Source: Leucaena leucocephala (lineage: Eukaryota > Streptophyta > Magnoliopsida > Fabales > Fabaceae). From it: a stretch of DNA of 64,000 bases. The stretch covers positions 30,378,962-30,442,961 of the forward strand of contig CM073522.1 of NCBI GenBank assembly GCA_037074615.1. The letters are read 5' to 3'. The translations under genes and the position numbers were made by a program. Shown piece by piece: positions 1 through 10,800 of the stretch. The notes below the pieces were generated by a model. The model had not been told where the DNA came from and did not search any database. It was given only the letters and a program-made list of their open reading frames with translations. Within the stretch, counting starts at the first letter, position 1, and every line of letters starts with the position of its first letter.

Positions 1-1885
1 AAAGGTGACGACAGGTCATGATGAGATATAGATGAAATATTGTTAATTAATAATGATAACCAAAGCATCAGGGGCAGAATTTTCTTTTAGAACAACACCT
101 CAGTCCAAACTGAATGTGATAATTAAGGCATATGCATTTCAATCTGAATTCAATGATAAGTAAATGTGATTTTCTTTTTTCCCCAATGCGTTTGTTTGAT
201 TGATCTTGTTCCCTATTACCTCTTCCCGCAGCGTCGCTCTATTTTTCCTCCTCTCCCATGCTCTCCTCTTGAACGAATGCTCAAAAATTCTGTTGTTGTT
301 TCTCTCTCACTTTTTCTCAAATGTCAAAAATTCCCATTTACTTTTTATATTGGATCCTTCGATTTGTTGGATGAGAAGTTGCCGCATCGCCGGTCAGGTG
401 GGTGGGGATGGGAACGACTGAAGGAGGGCGAGTGATAATATAATAGCTATTCTACAATGTACTAATCTTCCCGCGTCAGCATCTTGACAAGATGATAGGG
501 TGGGGTCCACCATTTCCATTTTTTTCTTCCTCGGATTTTGAAAATTTAGGACCAGATTTTTAAGAGTTTAACGGTCATCATGCCCTTGATCTGGTTAAAA
601 GAAAACATCAATGAATGAGAATGACCTTTATTATTTATATTAAAAATCAAATGAGTTTTCATCGGACAAGATGTTACTATATATTTTTTAAAAGAGAATT
701 TTTTGTTGGAACAGACAAATAAAAAATTATATACTTTTTAGTGACGGAACAAATAGGCATTGCTAATATATATATATACACACACGAAAATTATAAAAGA
801 AAAATACAAAACAAAGTCAAATACAGCTTTGAAAAGTTAAGAAAAATACAAAACAAAGTCAAATACAGCTTTGAAAAGTTACCTTTATATTTTAAGTATG
901 ATTATTTTTAATACATAGATATATTAACAAATATTTATTTCTTCCTATTTTTAATATAAAATTTAGTTTACAATGAATAATACTACACTATTGTATAGGG
1001 TAGACTCGTGTTTAAATAAAATTCAATGAGTTTCACTATTTTATAATTTATTAAAAATGCAACTTCAATATTTTTTTAATATTTTATATTAATAAATAAA
1101 AATAAATATCAAGTATTTCGACCAAACTCTAAAAGAATAACTCATTTTTAAACATGTATTTATTATCTGTAATTTTTTTTTATAAAAGGTAGAAGTAGAA
1201 AATAATTATTTTTTTATACATATTTAACTAATTTAATTATATTAAAAAATTATTTAAATTAGTTAATATGATATAATTTTTCTAAAATACCTTAATCATC
1301 TTTTTTAACTATCTCTCTCCCTTTTTTACTTAATTATTGTTAAGAAAGTATTAATACAAGTAATTTAAGAAAAATGGATAATAATATAAAATATATCTTA
1401 TATTTAAAATTAAGATTAATTTCATAATTAGATTATATATTAAAAATTTATGAGTATTAATTACCTTGTTAATCTCTTATATTTTATATCAAAGCTTATT
1501 TTTAAAAGATTTCTTATATATTAGACAAGAGAAAATACATACATATATATATACTCTTCCTATCATTAATACAATATCTAATTTAAACTAATATATTATA
1601 ACATTAATATACAAGTCCAAAACAAATGGAAAATAGCAATTTATGCACACTTGTCCCCTGCATTTAACCAAGGAAAACGGTCACTAGTTTGCCGTCTAAC
1701 ACGCATAAAACTGCAATCATATATAAGTATTAAGCTAAATAATATACTACCTTAGTTCCTAAATTATGAAATCTAAATAAATTAAATAAATTAATTAAGT
1801 ATACAATAATTACGTATTAATTTTTCTAAAATACCTTTTTAATTATATATATTTAAATTACTCATACTTCTTAATATATTTAATT
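1..1885. other. AT-rich intergenic stretch, left edge
   Basis: No gene is supported here. Short open frames at 166-435 lack any family likeness. The stretch from about 1130 to 1480 is rich in short AAATTAGTT / TTAATTATT words and resembles, in reverse orientation, the Stowaway-like MITEs at 16262-16560 and 57300-57560. A short tandem duplication at 797-880 is listed separately. Confidence 0.6.
797..880. repeat. 42-bp tandem duplication, two copies
   Basis: Positions 797-838 and 839-880 read the same (beginning aagaaaaatacaaaac, ending gaaaagtt). This is a simple local duplication in intergenic DNA with no coding frame. Confidence 0.85.
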
Positions 1886-1952
1886 ATATAGGGATACAAC
1901 AACAACAAGCATTATCCCATTAAATAGGGTCGGCTATATGGATCATATGACG

Positions 1953-2252
1953 CTATTGTGCTCTATCAAAAACTAAATCCTTGAATAGGTTATTGACCAG
2001 GAGATCCCGCTCAATGACCTCATTGAGCGTTCTCTTTAGCCTTCCTCTACTCCTTTTAACCGGACTCCATACTGTTTGATCCATCCTCCTCACCGGCGTA
2101 TCCCTTGGCCTTCTTTGCACATGTCCAAACCACCTAAGACGGTTCTCTACCATTTTTTTCTCAATAGGTGTCACTCCAACTCTTCCCCGTATTTGTTCAT
2201 TACAAATCTTATATTTTCTTGTATGCCCACACATCCATCTCAATATCCTCAT
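1953..2252 (-). pseudogene. LINE ORF, C-terminal region (broken)
   Basis: A 99-residue open frame carries the run MVENRLRWFGHVQRRP and an R-S-R-G-R-L-K-R segment, the standard carboxy-terminal part of plant RTE-type LINE polyproteins after the reverse transcriptase. It is separated from the upstream reverse transcriptase frame by stops and frameshifts (about 2253-2627), so it is only a remnant of one original protein. Confidence 0.8.
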
Positions 2253-2627
2253 CTCAGCTTCTCCAACTCTATACTCTTACTGTCCTTTTAAAGCCCAACA
2301 TTCACTTCCATAAAGTATTGCTAGTCTTATAGTATTGCGATAAAACTTTCCTTTTACTTTTTCTGGTACTTTCCGATCACATATAACCTAAGTAGCCTTT
2401 TTCTATTTAAACCATCCAGCCTGAAGTCTATGATTAACATCCTACAAAATTTCACCATCCTTCTGTATAATTGATCCCAAATATTTAAACTCATCTATTT
2501 GTGAAATAACTTGATCTCCCAATCTAACCTCCAAGTTACTTCTAGCTTGCCTCTTATCAAAATTACAATGCATATATTCAGTCTTACTTCTACTCAGACG
2601 AAAACTCTTCGACTCTAAAGTACAACT

Positions 2628-3142
2628 CTATAACTCAAGTTTAAAATTAATCTTTTCTCTTGACTCAGCCAAAAGAACTATATTGTCCATAAAAAGCATG
2701 CATCTAGGGGTTTCTTCTTGAATAAGTTTATTTAGAACATTCACTATTAGATTAAATAAATAAGGACTCAACGATGATCCCTGATGTAGACCAATCCTTA
2801 TGAAAAAATTCTTTGCTTCGCCCCCAGACGTTCTTACAGTAATTGTTACTCCCTCATACATATCTTGTATTGCCTTGATATATGACATGCGCACACCTTT
2901 CTTTTTTAAAGTTTTCTAAAGCACCTCCCTTGGCACTTGATCATACGTTTTTTTAAGTCAATGAAGACCATATGCAAGTTTCTTTTTTTGGTCCGATATC
3001 TTTCCATTAACCCCCTTAATAAATGAATCACCTCTATTGTAGACCTACCCGGCATAAAACCATAATAATTTTCAGTAATATCAATCTCTAATCTCAAACT
3101 GTGTTCAATTACCTTTTCCCACAATTTCATAGTGTGATTCAT
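2628..3142 (-). pseudogene. LINE reverse transcriptase, frameshifted and catalytically damaged
   Basis: Two minus frames (2906-3142 and 2628-2894) together hold reverse transcriptase motifs: GFMPGRSTIEVIHLLR, then HMVFIDLKK, then LHQGSSLSPYLFNLI. The aspartate block that should follow VFIDL is pushed out of frame at a run of seven A near 2950; in the neighbouring frame T-Y-D-Q-V-P-R-E-V-L can be read, followed by a stop. The catalytic Y/F-A-D-D box reads F-M-D-N here, so the second aspartate is gone. This enzyme cannot work. Confidence 0.85.
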
Positions 3143-3724
3143 AAGCGTTATCCCTCTATAATTTGCACAATTTTAAATATCCCCTTTATTTTTGTAAATA
3201 GGAACTAAAGTATTTTTCCTCCAGTCATCGAACATTTTCTTAGAACTTAATATCACATTAAATAGTTTAGCAAGCCACACCACCCCCACTTCGCCTAAAC
3301 ACTTCCAAACTTTAATAAGAATACCGTTAGGTCAAACAGCTTTACTATTTTCCATTTTTTTAAGCGCCTCTTTAACCTTACCAACACGGATCCTATGATA
3401 AAATGCCAAATTTAGTTCAACTTCTCGTGTTAAATCCTCTAGCTCATAACTCGACCCTCCTCCCTCGTCATTAAACAATTTGTAAAAATAGGTCTCCCAC
3501 CGTTCTTTAATATTACCATCTGCAATTAAAACATTGCATTCTTCATCCTTAATACATCGTACTTGATCCTAATCCCTCAATTTTCTTTCCCTATCTCTTG
3601 CAATCTTATAAATATTTCGTTCTCCCGATTTTATCCCTAACTCCTTATAAAATTCCTCAAAAACTTTAAAACGAGCTATACTCACCACCTTCTTAGTTTC
3701 CTTCTTAGCTAATCGATACTTTTT

Positions 3725-4391
3725 TCAATTTTCAGTATTATTACATAAGTGTATAGCTTTAAAACAGTATCTCTTGTTCTTAACTTTTTCTTGTACATCC
3801 TCGTTCCACCACCAAGTCTCCTTATCTCGTCGACCAAAACCTTTAAATTCTCCCAAAATTACTTTAGCAGCCATTCGGACCTTCTCAGCTATTTCCTTCC
3901 ACATGATATTAACATTTTCTTGTGCCTCCCAAACCTCTTCATTTAACATAGTTCTTTTAAAAGTTTCCCTCTTCTCCCCCTTTAACTGCCACCACTTAAC
4001 TCTTGTATTTAAAACATATTCACGTTTTTCCTTCCTACACTTAATATGCATGTTAAAGACCATTAACCTATGCCAGGTTGTCACTCCGTCCCCTAAAATC
4101 ACTTTACAATTGGTACAAAGTCTTCTGTCATGACTCCTTACTAAAAGAAAATCAATCTGTGACCTGTGAACCCCACTCTTGTATGTGATCAAGTGCTCCT
4201 CCTGCTTTTTAAAGCACGTGTTGACAATCTTAAGACTGTAAGCTAAGAAAAACTCAAGGATAGATTGCCCTTCATTATTAATCTCTCCAAAACCAAAACC
4301 ACCATGAGCCCCTACATATTGCTCTGCCTCCTTATTAATATGACCATTAAGATCCCCACCAATAAAAATCTTCCCAGTAAGATTGGATCTC
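3725..4391 (-). pseudogene. LINE apurinic-type endonuclease, N-terminally truncated
   Basis: The frame contains KIFIGGDLNGHIN, GAHGGFGFGEINNEG and HRSQIDFLLVR, the second half of the exonuclease-endonuclease-phosphatase domain used by RTE-type LINEs. The first part of the domain is absent because the element is 5'-truncated at about 4391. The open frame continues upstream into host DNA to 4486 by chance, so its apparent start codon is not that of the element. The linker that follows, down to about 3143, still shows R-W-E-T-Y-F-Y-K-L but is out of frame in places. Confidence 0.82.
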
Positions 4392-4404
4392 ATATAGGGA
4401 TACA

Positions 4405-4752
4405 GGGATACATTAGAAAAAATTATAAATAATTTTGAGAAACAAAATAGATTGGATCTCATATTAAAAATAAATCCAAACCTCATCTAGCTCATAATTA
4501 GGAAGAGAGGGAGTAATATAGATAGAGATGTTAAACTGAGTTTTAAATTTCAAAGCATCCAAAGATCATTGTTCCATCATCAGCCCATAAAAAGGTATTG
4601 CAGGTGTGGGCTTTGGTATACAATACATCACACAATCATAAGCTTGTACAAGATACTTTTCTTAACATTCACATAATCATAGGTTGGGTCAAACTAGTTT
4701 ATACATGATTGAGGAAACTGTTTGAAAGATTCACCAAGAATCTCCTCATCCT
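4405..4752. other. 3' flank of the SPI-1-like gene
   Basis: This is host DNA between the LINE insertion and the stop codon of the protease-inhibitor gene. It should hold that gene's 3' untranslated region. The 16-mer AGATTGGATCTCATAT at 4449-4464 is repeated at the LINE 5' junction (4380-4395). Confidence 0.5.
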
Positions 4753-6334
4753 TTAATGCAGCTTATTCGGACCTGAATGAAGCTGAAGAGTCCTGCTTGG
4801 AACAACTTGAAGGACACCTGGTTGCTCTGCAAAAGTAAAGAATGGACAATCAAACTACAATTGATGTGACAATAATCCTAAAATCTAAGCAATCATAAGG
4901 CTTCACATCTCAACAAAAGGTTAAATGAATAAAATGTAACCAGTGAAAACATAAACAAAAATTTTGAATCTTCTGAGGATTACAGAGAAACAGAAATCGA
5001 AGCATAAATGTGGCGGCTATGTTGAATTACAGAGAAACAGAAATAGAAGCATAAATGTGGCGGCTATGTCTTTACTAAGACAAAACGGAAGAGATAAGTG
5101 AAAAATCAAGAAAATCGTTTGCATAGTATATAGCATGCATGAGAACCCACGAAACAATGAAATGAAACAAATCTCTCTTGCAGAAGCGAATCACTAGATC
5201 TGCCAAGTGCCACCTAATTTGGTTTCCTTTGGATGCTTTTGTAAAAGAGATTGGCAGGATCTACAATTTGCTTTATATTCTTAGACACATCATAACACTA
5301 AAAGATCAATCTTCAAAATACAGTTCATATTCTGTTCTCCACAGCAATCCCAAATTCGGGCGGCCGTCATATCCATTTCATGTCATATTAGAATTTACTC
5401 CCTCCAGCCCAAAATACAAGGCAAAGGTACTTTTTAAGGAACGGGAGTTTATATCTTTAGTGTTGTAAAAAAAAAAGATCTGTCTTTTCAGATTTACCCT
5501 TCAATGCAATAAATGACAAAAATTAAACGCCATCCTGGAATTAAAAACAAACCAACAACACAGTGCAACTAGAATAGCTTTCCCCCCTTGTGTTAACTTA
5601 AAACAGCACCAACCTATATATGAAAGAGGGGAAAACAGAACCAAAATATATATGTCATAGGTTTAATTTTATTTTTCTTCAAAAAAAGGACACAAGGCTA
5701 AAGTTAGCTGCTTTTTTACATAGTTCTGTTTTCAATATCAGTGTTCCATGAACAAACATGGAACTTCAAGAATCAAGGCTAAGGAATCTTCCTCTTCAAT
5801 ACAAACATAATTGTTTTCCTCACTAAACATCTAAAGAAATATGATGATTTCTTTAAGTTATTGAGAAACAGAATAATCAATCAAAAGGAAAGGGGACCAA
5901 ACTTACTTGAAATTTCAGAAACCTGCTCCGGAGTTAGCTTAGCCGAGAATCCGCTAGCAGCGCTTTTGTAACTGTACAACAAAGCCTCCCTAGCAGCCTC
6001 CTCACTAAAATCAAGCAAATCACACAAAACAGAATCCACCACACGGTCAATTCCGAAATCCCCATCTTTTTCTCGAGAAACAAACAGAGCCAGGGAAAAA
6101 ACAGATCAGGATAACAAACCTGCCCAGGACGGCGGTAAGGGTTCTGATGTGATAGGCCTCAGGCTCTTCGTTCTCGGGTTTCTCAGTGTAGACGATGTGA
6201 ACGGCAGGAGTAGTAGATGAATCAGCGGAATCAACGGATTTGGCGGCGGATTCGGCCATTGCAGTAGAAACGATCAGGAAAACAAGAAGAAGCAGAGAAG
6301 CGATTGAGAAAGAACGAAACGATTGCGCGTCCAT
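4753..6334 (-). CDS. SPI-1: Subtilisin propeptide-like inhibitor (SPI-1-like, I9 domain), secreted
   Basis: Three exons on the minus strand: 6334-6120, 6004-5907 and 4826-4753, with GT-AG borders, give a 128-residue protein. Residues 1-27 form a signal peptide (SIASLLLLVFLIVSTAMA). The rest is one inhibitor I9 domain: AVHIVYTEKPENEEPEAYHI, then LLYSYKSAASGFSAKLTPEQ, then QPGVLQVVPSRTLQLH. This is the layout of the stand-alone subtilase propeptide proteins of plants, of which Arabidopsis SPI-1 (AT1G71950, from memory) inhibits subtilases such as SBT4.13. No protease domain follows; the frame stops after the I9 fold. The family predicts a secreted inhibitor or folding helper of subtilases. Intron 2 is about 1.08 kb and contains a 47-bp tandem duplication. 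On the minus strand a TATATA motif lies about 25 bp upstream of the ATG, unusually close, so it may not be the working TATA box. Confidence 0.93.
4979..5071. repeat. 47-bp tandem duplication in intron 2 of the SPI-1-like gene
   Basis: Two copies begin at 4979 and 5026 (attacagagaaacagaaat...gtggcggctatgt) and differ at one base as read. The repeat lies inside the intron and does not touch the splice sites. Confidence 0.85.
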
Positions 6335-6968
6335 TTTCGCGTGATTATTTCTGGATTATATAGGGGTTGAAAAGTCTTTTTAAAGACCCTTTCAAATGCT
6401 TTATGCTTGTGGCCGAAGGAAAGCTCAATGCAATTCTGCAAGGAGTGATTTGTCCTTCCCCACCCTTTTTGTTTTCGCGTCCATTACTCGGTATTCCACG
6501 TTGGCATGCCACGTTGATATTAACGAAGAGACGCGTCATGTTGTCCGAGAGAACTTAATTGATTCCTTCTGTGTTTTTGTCTTCTCATTTTTAGCCAACT
6601 CAACTCACTTGCTTTTATTTATTTTCCAACTTAATTTAACACCCCCATTTCTTAATTAAAAAAATTATTTTTCATAAAAATATAAATGTTCTTTACAATT
6701 CATAAGTAATATTTTATTTTTTTAAAACTTGATATGCATATATATATTTTGTTGAAGATAATCATAAGACTCTAAATATAAATATTTTTTAAATAAAATT
6801 TAAATATTAATTCATCATGTTATTAAAAATTAACTCCTCCCATTATATTTAACCTCTTAATTTTAATGTTAAAAATTTGTGTCAAGTCATACATGTTCCA
6901 TTGCATAAGTTTTATGTCCTTATTTTTTAACTAGATTTTACAACCCATGTCGCATGAGACAATTAATA
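6335..6968. other. Upstream region of the SPI-1-like gene
   Basis: This region lies between the SPI-1-like start codon and a MITE. Positions 6335-6560 are of near-genic base composition and probably hold the promoter. From 6600 on the DNA becomes AT-rich. Open frames at 6345-6659 on both strands show no family likeness. Confidence 0.5.
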
Positions 6969-6969
6969 C

Positions 6970-7505
6970 TTTGTTTGGTTTGAGGAGATAAAAAGGAGAG
7001 AAAATATTTTAACGAGGTTAATTTCAAAAAACTGGATAAAGAGGATTATAAAATTTTAACATAGAAAAGAAATAAAAAAAGAACAAAGAAAATAAATTAA
7101 AAACTTCCCATATCTCATCTCTCATCATCACATTCCCACCAAAATATTAAAAAATTAAAAATAAATAGTTAAGATACAATCTTTTATTTTTCTATTTGTA
7201 AACTGTCAGGATCAAATGTTAATAGTTTAATTTTCTATTTTTAATTTAATGTTATAATATAATTTTATAAGATATTAAATGTCAACTATTTAATTTTTAC
7301 AAATAGAAAAATAAAAAACTATTAAAATTTGGTCTGCCAGTTTACAACTAGAAACTGTCTTAAAATAGAAAAATAATAGTTTTATAAAAGAATTCATCTT
7401 AACCATTCATTTTTCAATTCTATGGTAGGGATCTGATGAGGAGAGATGAGGAGTAAAAGAGATGATGAGAGGATCCAAACCCTCATTTTTCCCAAACCAA
7501 ACAGA
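6970..7505. mobile_element. Non-autonomous DNA element (MITE) with TGTTTGGTTTG ends
   Basis: The left end reads TTTGTTTGGTTTGAGG and the right end, reverse-complemented, reads TCTGTTTGGTTTGGG. Inside, TTTTATTTTTCTATTTG (about 7181-7200) is mirrored by CAAATAGAAAAATAAAA (about 7300-7316), so the element can fold on itself. There is no coding capacity. I could not find a clean target duplication, so the superfamily is open (hAT or PIF/Harbinger are possible). Confidence 0.55.
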
Positions 7506-7804
7506 CCATAAGGCTAAGTAGTGAAAGATTCAGGACCTAGAAGAGGGAAGAAAAAAGTTTTCAGCTAAGTTTTTAGGGCAATTCCCAGCCAACGTAACAA
7601 CTTTTCTTCAGGTCAGTTACAATTACACAGCAGCCTCTTCAAGGAAGAGAACTAGATGAAGAACCCGTTACTACAAAAGGATATTCAAATAAAATTAGCC
7701 CCAACATAAAAATAAGAGCAAGGAAATCAAGTGGAGGGACAGAAGAGTTCTCTGGTCAGATGAATCAAACAACATAAAGACTCAAAGTCAAAACGAGTTT
7801 CACC

Positions 7805-10800
7805 TCACGAGATCCACAATTTGTACATTGCATGCACTTGGGCCATGTCATCTGCCTTCAGAGACATCTTGTAGAGTTCCCTGATCTTTCCACCATCACC
7901 AGATTTGCCAGATGTTGAAGAAGATGGCTGTGATTTGTTGGTACCTGATGAAAGTGTCGGGGCCAACATTTTCTTCAGAAGCATCTGAAACTGCCTCCAG
8001 TATTTTGCTTCAAGTTCAGGATCGCTGGCACTGTGTGTATCAGGATTTGTATAAGAAACATGACGCCCTTCAAGCATATGAGCCAAAGCGGATTCCAGCA
8101 TCTGCAACAAAATTCATAAGCACCACCAATGAGTCCATGACGGAAACAGACCACAAAGGGGAAGCAGCGAAACAAAAAACAATGGCTTAGCAAACTTAGA
8201 GAATCTTGAGGAGGAGGAGGAGGAGGGATGGTCAAATGACCTTCCCTTTGTTTGAAGAGACTATCTCTTCTAAAAATTTCCCAGATTACATTAAAATATG
8301 AAGAAGGTCATCAGTATATTTTGGAAGGGCAGTTGAAAATACTTTATTATCCTAGCCTTCTTTTCTTCTACATTATCTTTCATTCAAACAGGCCCCTTTG
8401 TGCAAAGAATGCCCTTAAGAGCATTCAAGATGATTCAGTAACTAGACAAATACCAGAAACAAAAGGTTGGCAATCGGTCTCCTTTGCAGGAGGATCCGGC
8501 AGAGAACTTGAGGATGTTTACCTAGAATTTAAATAATCTAAACTCTCACTAATCTATTATAAGGTTCTGAGTACAGCACCGAAACTCACTCCTTTCAGAA
8601 AAGAAAATGAGAATGAAGGCATTAAACCAAGTCCGCTCTTTAAATATAATAGCCAAACGTGGCAAGTCAGTTATCCTTTCCACGTGTTTATGTATGCCAT
8701 ATCAGGATACGTAAAAATTTCCACCCATATTTTGCCCATGTGCATTACTTTCTTAGGAACCGTAATTAATACCAGATGTTAGATATATTTATACCTACAC
8801 TGACCAGTGAAATCATCTCTGCAAATTTATAATTAAGGTGTAAGTCATAACCAGAAGGGGAAAACTTGGTAAAAGTTCAGAAAAATACCGAATAGGAGTG
8901 CAAATGGCTTGAAATGCTAAGCAAAAGAGCTGATCTCTCTATGAGAATAGTCAGATACATGGAAGGATGCGTTTTTGCTCCATAGAAGTCCATAGCTTTT
9001 TGCCAGTTCCTCTCAGCCAGGGATGCATATTGCTTGACTCGTTGCAGAATCCTGTTTTCGCCTTTAGACAAGCTGCCTTTCTTAGCACCTGAATCCAAAA
9101 ACTTTAGACAACAATTTCTCTGATGGCAAGCCAACTGGAAGAAAGCATATGCAGCCTCCTGTTTACGTAGTTCACCTAGGGATTCATACACAGATAATGC
9201 TTCCCTAATGGCCTCGTTAGCTGAAAGCTCATGCTTTTTCAGTTCCTTCCTGACTTTTCTGTCATGGATATTGGTGCAGCTTACAAATGTATCTTCAAAG
9301 CATCCATTTTCATACACTTCTGCAGTACTATCTTCTCTTACCAAAAGCATGCCAAGACGCAGGTAAGTATGAGCAAATTGTGTATGTACCTCATTCCTTA
9401 AGTTGGTTGTCACAGAACCATCATCTTCACTGATGGCATTCAATTCTGACCTTGCAGCTGCATAATATCTAAGAGATTCTCTATATTCCAGCTTTGTGGT
9501 CTCCAATGCTTGATCGTATGCATTATGGAAGATGGGATATAGCTTAAGATTTTCAATTTTTGATACCATCTCCTCAGCCAAAGCCCGTCTGCCATGGCCC
9601 AAATTTAAATATATCAATATAATATTGGTATGGTCTGAAACTTCTCTGAACGCATTTATGGCATCAGTAAATGCCTGTTCAGCTTCATTCAGCTCTTTCT
9701 TTTCAAGTCTGATTCGACCCAATTCATTGCAAACCCACCCTATCTTTTTAACTACAGATTGTAGTTCAGACAAACCAGAAGGAAGTTTAATCACTGACTT
9801 TCTAGCTTCTTCATAGCTTTTTAGAGCAGTTGATAGGTTGTGCTCCACTTCTCCAACTTGAGGACCATCTAGGTACTCAAAAATTCCACCATATTTTACT
9901 TGTGATGTTTCTTTTGAATTAAATGCAGTTTGAGAGACAACACTAGAACAAGATTCATCCATCTCTGACTCTTTTCTATCATCAATGTCACTATGCATAC
10001 ACTCTTCTTCTGCGTCTTTTGAGGGCAAGTATGTGACATTTTTAGTATACGATCTTCTACTATGCTTTCTACCATAAGCCATAACACTCATATCTGCTCT
10101 ACTACTGCTAGCGCTGCTTCCACTGCTCGCTCTATCACTCTGGCAACTGCAGTTTATCAGGGAACATGAGCTGCATTTCTGGCTCAACTGGGTTAATTTA
10201 CTCTTCAGCCTTTTAACTTCCTTCACAACTTCAGATGGCATTCTCAATTCTCTGGTTGCAGATTTTCTCAATTCTTGTATTGATTCTTTACTTTTAATCT
10301 TATGGAACTCAACATATACATCCCCAACTAGAGCCCATGCCTTGGCCCAAAATAGGCAAGTAGAAGACTTCCTCTCAATAGCAAGATACCCATTACCAGA
10401 GATGCAATTCTCATCTTTTATATTGCTATCTAGCAATGCAGTCCTATCATTTCTGTTGGAGAATTTTCTCCGTAAGGAAGAATTACTAACCATTGAGGAA
10501 ATGAATTTTGCATCTTCAAGATGTGGAGGCATCGATCCATAAACAGAACATGCTAACTGTATAACCTTCAAAGCTTGGTGCAGTTGACCATCCTCTATAT
10601 AAGCTTCTGCGAGCGCCAAATAAGATTCCCCAAGCAAAAGAACAAGCTTCCAGAGCTTATGGTCTAACTTGGATGTTGGAAGCCATTCCCGAATGTCACA
10701 AACTTCAATACAGTCAGAATCTCCACATGCACAAATGTTAAATGATGAGGGTTGCCTATTATGATTTTCACTAAACTGATCCATTAGCTGTGGTTCATTG

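Larger units (their letters stand above)
1886..4404 (-). mobile_element. 5'-truncated RTE-type LINE with 13-bp target duplication
   Basis: The minus strand encodes, in order, the end of an endonuclease domain, a linker, a reverse transcriptase and a C-terminal region typical of plant RTE-type non-LTR retrotransposons. The 3' end (plus-strand left side) has the repeated CAA tail and the block GCATTATCCCATTAAATAGG at 1909-1928, a pattern common at the 3' ends of these elements. The 13-mer ATATAGGGATACA stands at both ends (1886-1898 and 4392-4404) and is the target-site duplication. The 5' half of the endonuclease is missing. Several frameshifts and stops break the frame, so the element is dead. 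Family assignment is from memory of RTE protein motifs. Confidence 0.88.

Noticed and set aside
166..435. Open frames of 89 and 73 codons on the plus strand
   Set aside because: They overlap in different frames, are low in complexity and have no recognisable motif or splice context.
5395..5470. TACTCCCTCCAGCCCAAAATA in intron 2 of the SPI-1-like gene as a Stowaway end
   Set aside because: The left terminus looks right, but no inverted partner end was found within the intron, so it cannot be called an element.
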